A stretch of DNA of 35,072 nt from Bryobacteraceae bacterium (GTDB lineage: Bacteria; Acidobacteriota; Terriglobia; Bryobacterales; Bryobacteraceae). How positions within the stretch are numbered: the first letter of the stretch is position 1; every line of letters starts with the position of its first letter. Positions 1-6,980 of this stretch are shown here, piece after piece. A program made the position numbers and the translations under genes. The DNA is taken from positions 1-35,072 of the forward strand of contig JASHNT010000108.1 in the NCBI GenBank assembly GCA_030041495.1, in the 5' to 3' direction. The notes under the pieces were generated by a model. That model was not told the origin of the DNA, did no database searches, and worked only from the letters and a program-made list of their open reading frames with translations.

Positions 1-130
1 GGTCGAACTTGGCGTCGTCCAGAACTTCATTGAGCCGTTTATAGAAAGGGTGACCCGGCGCCGTGGCCAACTCGCCGCCGTACCACAAGCCCTCTTGCCG
101 CTCCCGCATCTTCCGCGTCCCCATCGCCAT
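1..130 (-). CDS. Transposase, N-terminal fragment (truncated by the window edge)
   Basis: About 43 codons are visible on the minus strand from ATG at 130-128; the gene continues beyond base 1. The translation begins MAMGTRKMRERQEGLW and contains PGHPFYKRLNEVLDD followed by KFD. From memory this matches the N-terminus of IS1182-type (DUF772) transposases, which carry a basic, Gln/Glu-rich start and a 'PGHPFYxRLNxLL' stretch. A second in-frame ATG at 124-122 could also be the start. No catalytic residues are inside the window, so activity cannot be judged. Its orientation, with the promoter end next to the terminal repeat at 177-196, is what an IS of this type would show. Confidence 0.72.
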   Translation of the reverse strand, partial: MAMGTRKMRERQEGLWYGGELATAPGHPFYKRLNEVLDDAKFD

Positions 131-176
131 ACCCAAAGTTTAAAGTCAAAACATTTTCAGGTCCAGCCGTTTTTGG

Positions 177-196
177 GGTTTAGACACGGGCTGCTA
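177..196 (-). repeat. IS terminal sequence, left copy
   Basis: Reading on the minus strand, 196 to 177 is TAGCAGCCCGTGTCTAAACC. The copy at 34878-34897 on the plus strand differs at one of 20 positions (C for the second T in GTGTC). Together with its flank this copy also forms a perfect hairpin: arms GGGTTTAG at 176-183 and CTAAACCC at 194-201 around a 10-nt loop. The first three bases (TAG) are the stop codon of the methyltransferase gene. Confidence 0.65.
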
Positions 197-1024
197 AACC
201 CGCAGCACAAACGTCCGGCGTTCTTCCAATTGTTTGAGCATGTCCGCCGAAGCGTCCGCCAGCGTCCCCACTTCGATCCCTTCCATCAGCGGCCGTTCTT
301 CGACCGTAAACCCGCATCTTTCAAAGAAGGATCGCGCGTGCGCGAGGTCGTCGAAATAGTTCGGCTCAACGTCGCGGCCGAGGTCATTCGCCAGCCGTTG
401 ATGCAAACGCGTGCCTGTGCGCTCTTTCATCCATTGCCGGAGGTGGATGTCAGGCGTGATCCAGGTGCCGCCGAATTGGCGTAGAATCGCGGCGACGTTC
501 GCCGCGAGCTGTTCCTTTTCGGGAAATGTGAGATAGCGCAACAACCCTTCCGTGGTCACGGCCACTCGCGCTTTTTGAAACGACGAACACGCATGTTCCA
601 GCTCACTCCGGTTCAACACACTTGCGCAGCATAGGTTTAGGTTCGCCGGAATCGAGCCCAGAATGGCTGTGACAATGCTGCGCTTGTTTTCGATCATGTC
701 GGGAAGATCAGTTTCCACATACACACCGTCCTGGAAATCCGCGCGCCGGCTCCACTCCATGCCACGTGAAGAAAAGCCGGCAGCGAGTTCCAGAATCTGC
801 TTCGCCCCCTGCTCGATCAGGATTCGCGAAACCGATTTGTAGCGAGCCTCGAAAAAGGGGGTGTAGGAGCGCAGCCCTCCGGACGGCAGACCCTCCGTCG
901 AGGGCAACTGCGGCTTCAAATGCTCTAGCATTTCGCGCGCGAAGGGAATGTCGGTAAATTCACCGCGCGCCATGACAGGAAAGAAAGCCGTCGGCGAGAC
1001 GCGGCTGAAGTCGTAACCAGCCAC
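194..1024 (-). CDS. SAM-dependent methyltransferase, LCMT/TcmP type
   Basis: A 276-residue cytoplasmic protein with a GTG start. The glycine-rich SAM motif is ILELAAGFSSRG (residues 77-88). An acidic strand follows, VYVETDLPDM (101-110), and then TTEGLLRYL (157-165). This order is typical of the leucine carboxyl methyltransferase fold (PPM1/LCMT, including polyketide O-methyltransferases such as TcmP). Length is normal for the family. The substrate cannot be told; O-methylation of a carboxyl or hydroxyl group is the family-level expectation. The TAG stop is contributed by the first bases of the adjacent IS end, so the native C-terminus may have been a few residues different. It lies 35 bp downstream of the hydrolase gene and may be co-transcribed with it. 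Confidence 0.8.
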   Translation of the reverse strand: MAGYDFSRVSPTAFFPVMARGEFTDIPFAREMLEHLKPQLPSTEGLPSGGLRSYTPFFEARYKSVSRILIEQGAKQILELAAGFSSRGMEWSRRADFQDGVYVETDLPDMIENKRSIVTAILGSIPANLNLCCASVLNRSELEHACSSFQKARVAVTTEGLLRYLTFPEKEQLAANVAAILRQFGGTWITPDIHLRQWMKERTGTRLHQRLANDLGRDVEPNYFDDLAHARSFFERCGFTVEERPLMEGIEVGTLADASADMLKQLEERRTFVLRV

Positions 1025-1059
1025 AGGCCCAGTATAGCGGCCAAGGCCAGGTGCTCGAC

Positions 1060-1827
1060 CTACGGGACGTCATCGCGCAATAGATTTGTGTATTCCGGGG
1101 ATGTGGAAATCGTGTTGTGGCCCATCCCGGGAACGACGACGTAGCGAACTCGCGCCCGGCCAAAGGAACTCCGCAGGCGTTCCGTGCTGTCTCGCGGAAT
1201 AATTTCGTCCTCCCCGGCCGCCAGTAGAAGGGTCGGTGCCGTCACCGCGGGCGCATACTTGAACGAGTCATACCTGTCGCGCAGGAGTAACCCCACGGGC
1301 ACGAAGGGAAAGTGGGCCGCAGCAACCTTTACCATGCTGTCGAACGGCGTCACCAGGATTAACAGCTCTACTTGGTTCAAGGCCGCCAGCCGCACGGCAA
1401 TCCCGCTTCCCAGGCTGCGCCCCATCACGATGACGTCCTTGTGCATCGAATGAACCCTCCGGAGAAGCGTCTGCGCGTCGGAAAGCAGCGCCGTCTCCGA
1501 GGGACTGCCCGCGCTCCCGCCGTAGCCGCGATAGTGAAGCAGATACAGAGAGCGCCCGGGAAAAGCGCGCTCCAAATCCGGGAGACTCAGCGCAACGTCT
1601 TCGGCGTTTCCACCGAAATACACCAACGCCCCCGGGCCATCCGCGGGTCGAGTTGTGACCAGGACGTCTCCAGCGTCGGTTTTCAACCGCGTCACCAGCG
1701 GGTCTCCTGCATCCGAGCCAGGCTGCGGATAATAGATCAGCGAACGTTGAAAGAGGAACAGCACAGCGCATAGGCACGCGTAGAGGATCGCGATTCCGAG
1801 CAGAACGCCCGCTATGATTCTCGGCAC
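1060..1827 (-). CDS. Membrane-anchored alpha/beta hydrolase (ABHD13/BEM46-like)
   Basis: A 255-residue protein with a GTG start. Residues 3-27 form a hydrophobic N-terminal anchor followed by FQRSLIYYP, a hallmark of the BEM46/ABHD13 group of serine hydrolases. The catalytic triad is visible: Ser138 in GRSLGSG, Asp207 in AGEDEII and His237 in GMGHNT. YFGGNAED (70-77) looks like the oxyanion-hole region. The active domain is expected on the outer face of the inner membrane. The natural substrate is unknown in this family; esterase or lipase-like activity is a guess. The start lies 5 nt after the stop of the upstream secreted-protein gene, so it belongs to the same transcription unit. Confidence 0.8.
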   Translation of the reverse strand: MPRIIAGVLLGIAILYACLCAVLFLFQRSLIYYPQPGSDAGDPLVTRLKTDAGDVLVTTRPADGPGALVYFGGNAEDVALSLPDLERAFPGRSLYLLHYRGYGGSAGSPSETALLSDAQTLLRRVHSMHKDVIVMGRSLGSGIAVRLAALNQVELLILVTPFDSMVKVAAAHFPFVPVGLLLRDRYDSFKYAPAVTAPTLLLAAGEDEIIPRDSTERLRSSFGRARVRYVVVPGMGHNTISTSPEYTNLLRDDVP

Positions 1828-1832
1828 TGAAC

Positions 1833-2477
1833 TTACTTGAAATCGATGACCAGCTTCCCTGCCTCGCCGTCGTAGATCAGCGAAAGATCCTTGGGCTTGA
1901 GTTTGCCGCTGATCGAGAAATACAGCAAACCCTCTTCGGGAGCTTTTACTTCCTTATCCGGCAGCAGATACTTGGCGAGCACCGGCATAATGGGCGAATC
2001 GCTCGAGTCGCCGCGCTTCACCTCAGGCGCACTGTCTTGCCCGGATGACGATGTCTTCTTCTTGGTGACGCCGCCCCATACGATGCCTCCGGCGGTGGTG
2101 CCATCGCCGCCGGGTTGCTGGGCCGCCGGCTTCAGCACTAGCACGGAGCCTCCGCCAGCCACCTGGTTCGGCGCCAGCGCGGGGCAGCGCTCGCCGTTTT
2201 TGCGCGAAAGCAGCGTGAAGTCGTCGGGGCCAACCCGCGGGGGTTTGGCCGCCTTCGGCGTCACCTTCAGGTGCACCACGATCACGCTGGGATCGACATT
2301 CGGACCGGCCAGGTCGTTGCCGCCCAGGGCGTCGCGAATCTCGGCGGGCGTCAGCAGCACCGTACCGGATAGGTCGAGCTCGTCGTTACCCGCCTGGTTG
2401 GGTAGCTGCTTCGGTTCGCCCGCCAAGGCAGCGCCTGCGCAAATCAAGCCGTAGAGCAGGATGGGAACGAGTTTCAT
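1833..2477 (-). CDS. Secreted protein of unknown function
   Basis: A 214-residue protein with a clear N-terminal signal peptide (MKLVPILLYGLICAGAALA, probable cleavage after ALA at about 19). The mature part has no motif I recognise. It contains a predicted beta-rich first half, a Gly/Ser/Lys-rich linker around residues 125-155, and a C-terminal section ending LSLIYDGEAGKLVIDFK. A single Cys lies in ERCPALAP. The ATG overlaps the TGA of the upstream FAD dehydrogenase gene by 4 nt (ATGA at 2477-2474), implying translational coupling. The same arrangement is seen one gene further upstream. I can assign no function beyond an exported protein made together with the dehydrogenase. Confidence 0.7.
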   Translation of the reverse strand: MKLVPILLYGLICAGAALAGEPKQLPNQAGNDELDLSGTVLLTPAEIRDALGGNDLAGPNVDPSVIVVHLKVTPKAAKPPRVGPDDFTLLSRKNGERCPALAPNQVAGGGSVLVLKPAAQQPGGDGTTAGGIVWGGVTKKKTSSSGQDSAPEVKRGDSSDSPIMPVLAKYLLPDKEVKAPEEGLLYFSISGKLKPKDLSLIYDGEAGKLVIDFK

Positions 2478-3898
2478 AAGCTGAGATCTCCTGGTTTCTG
2501 GCGAATTTCCATACAGCCACGCCCGGTGGGCAAAACCTTTCCTGGGTTAAGACGGCATTCGGGGTCAAACAGTTTCTTGAAGCGCGCGATCATTTCCAGC
2601 GAATCGGACGAGAACTGGTGCGCCATCATCTCGTTCTTCTCCATTCCGACGCCATGTTCGCCGGTGATCGATCCGCCCACGGAGATGCAGAACTGGAGAA
2701 TCTCGTCGCTGGCCTGCTTCACCTTTTCGAGTTGCCCGGGAATGCGGTGGTCGAACAGGATCAGCGGGTGCAGATTGCCGTCACCGGCGTGAAAGATGTT
2801 GCTGATCACCAGCCCGTAGCGCCGGCTCACGCCTTCGATAAAGCGTAGCGTGGCCGCGGTCTGGGTGCGCGGCACCACTCCGTCCTGCGTGTAGTAATCC
2901 GGCGAGCAACGGCCCACAGCGCCGAAGGCGTTCTTGCGGCCCTTCCATAACAGATCGCGCTCGATTTGATCGCGCGCGACGCGGAACTCGCGCGAATGGC
3001 ACGCCGCGCAGGCCGCGCGAATCTCTTCGGTCTGCTCCTCGACCGCTTCCTTCAATCCTTCGAGTTCGATCAGCAGCACCGCCGCGGCGTCCAAGGGATA
3101 GCCGGCGTGCGTCGCCTCTTCCACCATCCGCAGCAGCACTCCGTCCAGCATCTCCACGGCGACTGGCGTGATCGCGCGCGCGGTGATTTCAGCCACTGTG
3201 TTGCCGGCGTCATCGGTGGAATCGAACACCGCCAGAATCGTCTTGACCGCTTCCGGCTTGCGCATCAGCCGCACGGTGATTCTCGTCACCAGCGCCATGG
3301 TCCCTTCCGAGCCCACCAGCAGCCCGGTGAGATCGTAACCCGGCGCATCCGGCCGCGCGGTGTGGATCACGCGGCCATCGGGCAACACTGCCTCCAGCTC
3401 GATTACGTGATTGGTGGTGACTCCGTAAGCCAAGGTGTGTGGTCCGCCCGAGTTCTCGCTGACGTTCCCGCCGATGGTGCAGGCTCGCTGGCTGGAGGGA
3501 TCGGGAGCATAGAAATAGCCGTCGGCTTCCACCGCCAGCGTCAAGTCGAGATTCACCAAACCCGGCTGCACCACCGCGCGCTCATTCGCCAGGTCGATTT
3601 CCAGGATCCGGTTCATCCGCGCGAAGGAGATCATCAAGCCGCCGGCCCGAGCGATCGCTCCTCCGCTAAGTCCGGTTCCGGCTCCGCGGCCGGTGACGAC
3701 CACGCCAAGAGCGTGAGCCAATTTCACCAAGCCGACCACTGCTTCAGTGGTTTGTGGAAACGCAACCAAGTCCGGCCGAGCCTTGTCGACGCTGCCGTCG
3801 TATTCGTAATTAGCGAGGTCTTCCGGCTTGTAGAGGTAGCCGCGCGGTCCGACGATGCTCTGAACGCCGTCCCGAAGGGTTGGTGCGGTCGCCGTCAC
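2474..3898 (-). CDS. glcD: FAD-linked 2-hydroxyacid dehydrogenase, GlcD family
   Basis: A 474-residue flavoprotein of the FAD_binding_4 / FAD-oxidase-C architecture. The PCMH-type FAD domain covers about residues 35-240 with VTGRGAGTGLSGG (68-80) and SQRACTIGGNVSENSGG. The C-terminal half carries HAGDGNLHP and GEHGVGMEKN, both diagnostic of glycolate/D-lactate dehydrogenases. It would oxidise a D-2-hydroxyacid such as glycolate or D-lactate to the 2-oxoacid. In the classical glycolate oxidase it works with GlcE and the iron-sulfur GlcF, and neither is next to it here. It starts with GTG in a 4-nt GTGA overlap with the TlpA-like gene, so the two are coupled. The exact substrate remains open; D-lactate dehydrogenase is the main alternative. 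Confidence 0.87.
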   Translation of the reverse strand: MTATAPTLRDGVQSIVGPRGYLYKPEDLANYEYDGSVDKARPDLVAFPQTTEAVVGLVKLAHALGVVVTGRGAGTGLSGGAIARAGGLMISFARMNRILEIDLANERAVVQPGLVNLDLTLAVEADGYFYAPDPSSQRACTIGGNVSENSGGPHTLAYGVTTNHVIELEAVLPDGRVIHTARPDAPGYDLTGLLVGSEGTMALVTRITVRLMRKPEAVKTILAVFDSTDDAGNTVAEITARAITPVAVEMLDGVLLRMVEEATHAGYPLDAAAVLLIELEGLKEAVEEQTEEIRAACAACHSREFRVARDQIERDLLWKGRKNAFGAVGRCSPDYYTQDGVVPRTQTAATLRFIEGVSRRYGLVISNIFHAGDGNLHPLILFDHRIPGQLEKVKQASDEILQFCISVGGSITGEHGVGMEKNEMMAHQFSSDSLEMIARFKKLFDPECRLNPGKVLPTGRGCMEIRQKPGDLSL

Positions 3899-4410
3899 AA
3901 CATCTTCTGCAGACGGTCGAGGAACTGCGGGTCCATCCAGTTCTGCGCGTTGACGATCTTCTCGACAACTTTCCCGGATGGATCGATGATGTAGGAATCG
4001 GGGAACTGGGTGGTTCCGTAACTGTAGGCGATGCCGGAGTCAGGGTCGCGCGAGGTTTCGAAGTTGACCTTGTACCGGCTGAGGAAATCCTTGTAGCGCT
4101 TCTCGTTGCTATCGCCGCTGATGCCCAGCACGACAACACCCTTGCCGCTGAACTGCCGGCTGAACTCCTCGAGCGAGGGCGTCTCCAGAATGCAGGGCTC
4201 GCACCAGCTCGCCCAGAAGTTGACCACCAGCAGTTTGCCGCCGAAATCGGTGGGCGTGAGGGTTTTACCGTCTTCCGTCACCACCTTGAACTTGGGAGCT
4301 TTATCGCCGGCGTTGACGACGGGAGTCGTCAACGTCCCGGAGACCACCCACACCAGCAGCCCAGCCAGAACCGCCACGCCGCCGGCCAGAATCGTATCCG
4401 TGCGCTTCAC
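3895..4410 (-). CDS. TlpA/ResA-like membrane-anchored thioredoxin
   Basis: A 171-residue protein with an N-terminal hydrophobic segment (residues 8-28) acting as signal or anchor, then a thioredoxin-fold domain. The redox motif is WASWCEPC, with Cys70 and Cys73. VVNFWASWC, the later GTTQFPDSYIIDPSGK and a cis-Pro region are all typical of AhpC/TSA-Redoxin proteins of the TlpA/ResA/DsbE type. It is expected to act outside the cytoplasmic membrane, reducing disulfides, classically in cytochrome c maturation. No cytochrome maturation gene is adjacent. Instead it heads an operon with glcD and a secreted protein. It is divergent from the pterin genes with only 42 bp between them. Confidence 0.88.
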   Translation of the reverse strand: MKRTDTILAGGVAVLAGLLVWVVSGTLTTPVVNAGDKAPKFKVVTEDGKTLTPTDFGGKLLVVNFWASWCEPCILETPSLEEFSRQFSGKGVVVLGISGDSNEKRYKDFLSRYKVNFETSRDPDSGIAYSYGTTQFPDSYIIDPSGKVVEKIVNAQNWMDPQFLDRLQKML

Positions 4411-4452
4411 GCTATTATTTTAGAAGATCCGGAGCCCGCTGGCGAGCATCCA

Positions 4453-4878
4453 ATGCCCAGACCAGATTATATGTTATTGACCCGCAAGGTGGAGTTTTCC
4501 GCCTCTCACGTTTGCTCGAATCCGGCCTGGAGCCCGGCGGAGAATCTGCGTGTCTACGGCAACAACTCGAATCCCAACGGCCACGGCCACAACTACGTTC
4601 TGGAAGTAACCTTGGAGGGGGTTCCCGACCCTGTCACCGGGATGGTGTTCGACCTACGCGAACTGAAAGAAATCCTGAACCAGGAAGTGGTCGATCCGAT
4701 GGATCATCGCTTCCTCAACAGGGAAGTTCCGCCCTTTGACCGCGTGATCCCGACCACGGAAAATATCGCCGCCGAAATCTGGAAACGGCTGGAGGGCCGC
4801 GTGGTGCGCACCAACGCCAGGCTGCGCAACGTTCGCCTGTATGAGACGCCGGATCTTTACGTGGATTACGGAGGCTGA
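4453..4878 (+). CDS. 6-pyruvoyl-tetrahydropterin synthase homologue lacking the catalytic Cys
   Basis: A 141-residue PTPS-fold protein. I place the start at ATG 4453, not at the upstream in-frame region that overlaps the TlpA gene; ATG 4471 is an alternative giving 135 residues. Zinc ligands are His19 (FSASH), His44 and His46 (NGHGHNY). The Asp-His pair (Asp84-His85 in DPMDHRFLN) and Glu131 (LYETPD) are present. Aligned to mammalian PTPS (GKCNNPNGHGH), the catalytic Cys position is Asn38 (YGNNSNPNGHGH). The only Cys in the protein is Cys21. The overall sequence is closer to eukaryotic-type PTPS than to QueD. It is the first gene of an operon with a Cys-containing paralogue and folE. It may be a pterin-binding partner subunit or have altered chemistry; standard PTPS activity is doubtful. 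Confidence 0.85.
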   Translation: MPRPDYMLLTRKVEFSASHVCSNPAWSPAENLRVYGNNSNPNGHGHNYVLEVTLEGVPDPVTGMVFDLRELKEILNQEVVDPMDHRFLNREVPPFDRVIPTTENIAAEIWKRLEGRVVRTNARLRNVRLYETPDLYVDYGG

Positions 4879-4881
4879 CCG

Positions 4882-5292
4882 GTGCCACGCCTGACGCGCC
4901 GTTATCATTTCGCGGCCTCGCATCGCCTGGTCTCGCCCGCCTTGAGCGAAGAGGAAAATCGACGCCTGTACGGCAAATGCAACTATCCGCACGGCCACGG
5001 GCACGACTACACTCTGGAGGTTTCGGTGGAGGGTCCGCAAGACGCCGCGGGACAGATCGTGAATCGCGCGGAACTGGACGAGCTGGTCGATCTCCGGGTT
5101 CTGACGCTGGTGGATCACAAAAATTTAAATCTGGACGTTCCGGAGATGGAGGGTGCTGTTCCCACCACGGAAAATCTGGCGTCTTTCATAAAGAAGCGCT
5201 TGTGTGAGGGCTGGAATCTGCGGCCTCGCCTGGCGCGTATCAGGATCATTGAGACGGCTCGAAACACGTTCGAGCTGGAGGTTAACGGGTGA
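4882..5292 (+). CDS. 6-carboxy/6-pyruvoyl-tetrahydropterin synthase (QueD/PTPS family)
   Basis: A 136-residue member of the same family with all expected active-site residues. Zinc ligands are His14 (FAASH), His39 and His41 (PHGHGHDY). The catalytic Cys33 lies in GKCNYPHGH, giving the CxxxHGH motif. Asp78-His79 (LVDHKNLN) and Glu124 (IIETARN) are also present. It starts with GTG three bases after the stop of the previous paralogue and overlaps folE by 4 nt (GTGA). The substrate is dihydroneopterin triphosphate, the product of FolE. The product could be 6-carboxy-tetrahydropterin (queuosine route) or 6-pyruvoyl-tetrahydropterin (tetrahydrobiopterin-like route). No queC/queE or sepiapterin reductase lies nearby to decide between them. 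Confidence 0.9.
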   Translation: MPRLTRRYHFAASHRLVSPALSEEENRRLYGKCNYPHGHGHDYTLEVSVEGPQDAAGQIVNRAELDELVDLRVLTLVDHKNLNLDVPEMEGAVPTTENLASFIKKRLCEGWNLRPRLARIRIIETARNTFELEVNG

Positions 5293-5885
5293 AAAGCAAA
5301 GCGGTGGTAAAGGTGATGGCGCCTCCGGGGCCGAGCGTGGCCTCGCGGATGAAGGACGTGCTGGAGCTGCTGGGCGAAGACATCTCGCGCGAAGGATTGA
5401 TCCACACGCCGGAGCGCTACGAGAAAGCGATGCGCTTCCTGACGCGCGGCTACACCGAAAAGCTGGATGAGATTGTCAACGGCGCGCTGTACCATGTCAC
5501 TTGCGATGAGATGGTGATCGTGAAGGACATCGAATTCTTCAGCATGTGCGAGCATCATCTGCTGCCGTTCTTCGGCAAAATTCACGTGGCGTATCTGCCC
5601 CAGGACCGCGTCATCGGCTTGAGCAAAATTCCGCGCATCGTGAACATGTTCGCCCGGCGCTTGCAATTGCAGGAAAGGTTGACGCAGCAGGTGGCCGAAG
5701 CCGTGGAGACGGCGATCTCCCCGCGTGGGGTGGCCGTGATGGCTGAGGCGCGGCACTTTTGCATGATGATGCGCGGCGTGGAAAAACAGCATTCGGGCAC
5801 CGTCACCAGCACCATGCTCGGCCAATTCCGCTCCAATAAAGCCACTCGCGACGAATTCCTGGCGCTGGCTGCGCGCCCTGTGTGA
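5289..5885 (+). CDS. folE: GTP cyclohydrolase I
   Basis: A 198-residue enzyme that converts GTP to 7,8-dihydroneopterin triphosphate, the entry step to folate, queuosine and tetrahydropterins. Zinc ligands are Cys87 and His90 ([15 protein letters not shown]) and Cys158 ([11 protein letters not shown]). The [16 protein letters not shown] segment (residues 163-178) is the typical C-terminal signature. It starts with GTG, overlapping the stop of the upstream PTPS gene by 4 nt, so enzyme and next-step enzyme are translationally coupled. Length is slightly shorter than E. coli FolE (222 residues), mainly at the N-terminus. This gene fixes the function of the operon as pterin synthesis. Confidence 0.97.
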   Translation: MKSKAVVKVMAPPGPSVASRMKDVLELLGEDISREGLIHTPERYEKAMRFLTRGYTEKLDEIVNGALYHVTCDEMVIVKDIEFFSMCEHHLLPFFGKIHVAYLPQDRVIGLSKIPRIVNMFARRLQLQERLTQQVAEAVETAISPRGVAVMAEARHFCMMMRGVEKQHSGTVTSTMLGQFRSNKATRDEFLALAARPV

Positions 5886-5937
5886 GCGCGGTCCCCGCTT
5901 CGAATTGCCGCCGCGCGTTTCGGTAAACTAAAAGCGC

Positions 5938-6285
5938 ATGGGCACTTTGGGCCGCTTTCTGCTGTGGGATTTTCCGCGCGCCAGTTGGCAGTACGACGTG
6001 ATGTGCGGACTGATCCTGGCGTTCATTTTCCTTACGCCGCGCGACCTCTTCCGCGATCAGCCTCGCGCGGCCAACGTCGTGATGCTACCCGCCGGTCAGG
6101 GCGCCGGGATGTTCTGGATCGCTCCGGAGGACCTGCCTGGCGATGCGCCCGCCGCCGATCAGGTCGCCCGGGCTACCCGGCTGGTCAACCAACGCTACAA
6201 GACGCACAAGGCCGTCACTCGCGTGGAGCCGTTGCGCGACACCGAAGAAACCATCACCGGCTACATCGCCTACACTCAGCCATGA
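5938..6285 (+). CDS. Small membrane-anchored protein of unknown function
   Basis: A 115-residue protein with an ATG start. Residues 17-34 (WQYDVMCGLILAFIFLTP) form one membrane segment near the N-terminus, preceded by LLWDFPRASWQYD. The remaining ~80 residues are soluble and contain DQVARATRLVNQRYKTHKAV. It has no catalytic motif that I recognise. The gene sits 52 bp after folE and 13 bp before a LolA-like gene on the same strand, so it is more likely paired with the latter. I regard it as a real gene because of its compact spacing, the coherent topology and codon use like its neighbours. Confidence 0.6.
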   Translation: MGTLGRFLLWDFPRASWQYDVMCGLILAFIFLTPRDLFRDQPRAANVVMLPAGQGAGMFWIAPEDLPGDAPAADQVARATRLVNQRYKTHKAVTRVEPLRDTEETITGYIAYTQP

Positions 6286-6298
6286 TTCACACCCAGCT

Positions 6299-6976
6299 AT
6301 GAGGCGCCGCATCGCGATTGCTCTTACCGGTGCAGTGTGGTTTTGCTCCGCCGCTCGCGCCGATTCGCTAGACGACGTGCTGGCCCGCATGGACGCCGCT
6401 GCCAAACAGTTCCAATCCTATTCGGCGAGCGTGAAGCGGGTCGATTACGTCAAGGTGGTCGATTCCTACGACGATTCGGCCGGCTTCATACGCCTGAAGC
6501 GTGCCAAAAACGGCGTAGTCGGAATCATGGACATTACCGCAGGCCCCGACCATACCATCACGCATTTTGACGGGCCCATCGTGGAGCGCTATCTCCCGAA
6601 GGCCAATACCATTGAGCAGTACAACGCAAAGAAATCGGCGGCCACGATGGATCAAATGCTGCTGCTGGGATTCGCCGTGACGCGCGACGAAATCAAGCGC
6701 GACTATGATGTAAAGCTGGTGGGAGCGGAAACCGTGAATGGCGCGGAAACCACGCACATCGCGCTGACGCCGAAGTCGTCTGAAGCCCTAAAATACGTCA
6801 AGACCATCGACCTTTGGATCGACGCTAACGGCCACGCTATCCGCCAGAAAGGCACCGAGCCGGGCGGCAACTACCACCTGGCAACCTTTTCGGATCTGAA
6901 GGTCAACCCTTCGATCCCCGCTTCAGAGTTCGAGTTGAACGCGCCCAAGGGCGTTAAGGTCGCGAAGGAAAACTAG
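6299..6976 (+). CDS. LolA-like periplasmic protein
   Basis: A 225-residue exported protein. The start is ATG 6299, followed by signal peptide MRRRIAIALTGAVWFCSAARA; a longer open frame exists upstream but would bury the signal sequence. The mature protein begins DSLDDVLARMDAAAKQFQSY and ends with FSDLKVNPSIPASEFELNAP, the beginning and end pattern of outer-membrane lipoprotein-sorting (LolA/LolB-fold) proteins. The middle includes KTIDLWIDANGHAIRQ, a typical paired-strand segment. These proteins bind lipids or lipoprotein acyl chains in the periplasm; a specific cargo cannot be assigned. It ends only 4 bp before the convergent gene at 6981. Confidence 0.7.
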   Translation: MRRRIAIALTGAVWFCSAARADSLDDVLARMDAAAKQFQSYSASVKRVDYVKVVDSYDDSAGFIRLKRAKNGVVGIMDITAGPDHTITHFDGPIVERYLPKANTIEQYNAKKSAATMDQMLLLGFAVTRDEIKRDYDVKLVGAETVNGAETTHIALTPKSSEALKYVKTIDLWIDANGHAIRQKGTEPGGNYHLATFSDLKVNPSIPASEFELNAPKGVKVAKEN

Positions 6977-6980
6977 GCCT

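Larger units (their letters stand above)
1..196 (-). mobile_element. End of an insertion sequence (IS1182-like), running off the left edge
   Basis: This is the 5' end of an IS element that continues past base 1. It consists of a terminal sequence at 177-196, a leader of about 46 bp at 131-176, and the start of a transposase gene at 130 reading leftward. The same 20-nt terminal sequence recurs in inverted orientation at 34878-34897 beside another possible transposase end, which is why I read it as an IS end and not as a simple palindrome. The element begins at, or just inside, the stop codon of the methyltransferase gene at 194-1024. The exact boundary and any target duplication cannot be set because the other end is outside the window. 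Confidence 0.6.

Noticed and set aside
2966-3994. Long plus-strand open frame opposite glcD
   Set aside because: Shadow of glcD in GC-rich DNA; composition is Arg/His/Gln-rich with no motif.
3880-4452. Extended N-terminus of the first PTPS-like gene as an open frame of 332 codons
   Set aside because: It runs antisense through the TlpA-like gene; the family domain starts near ATG 4453.
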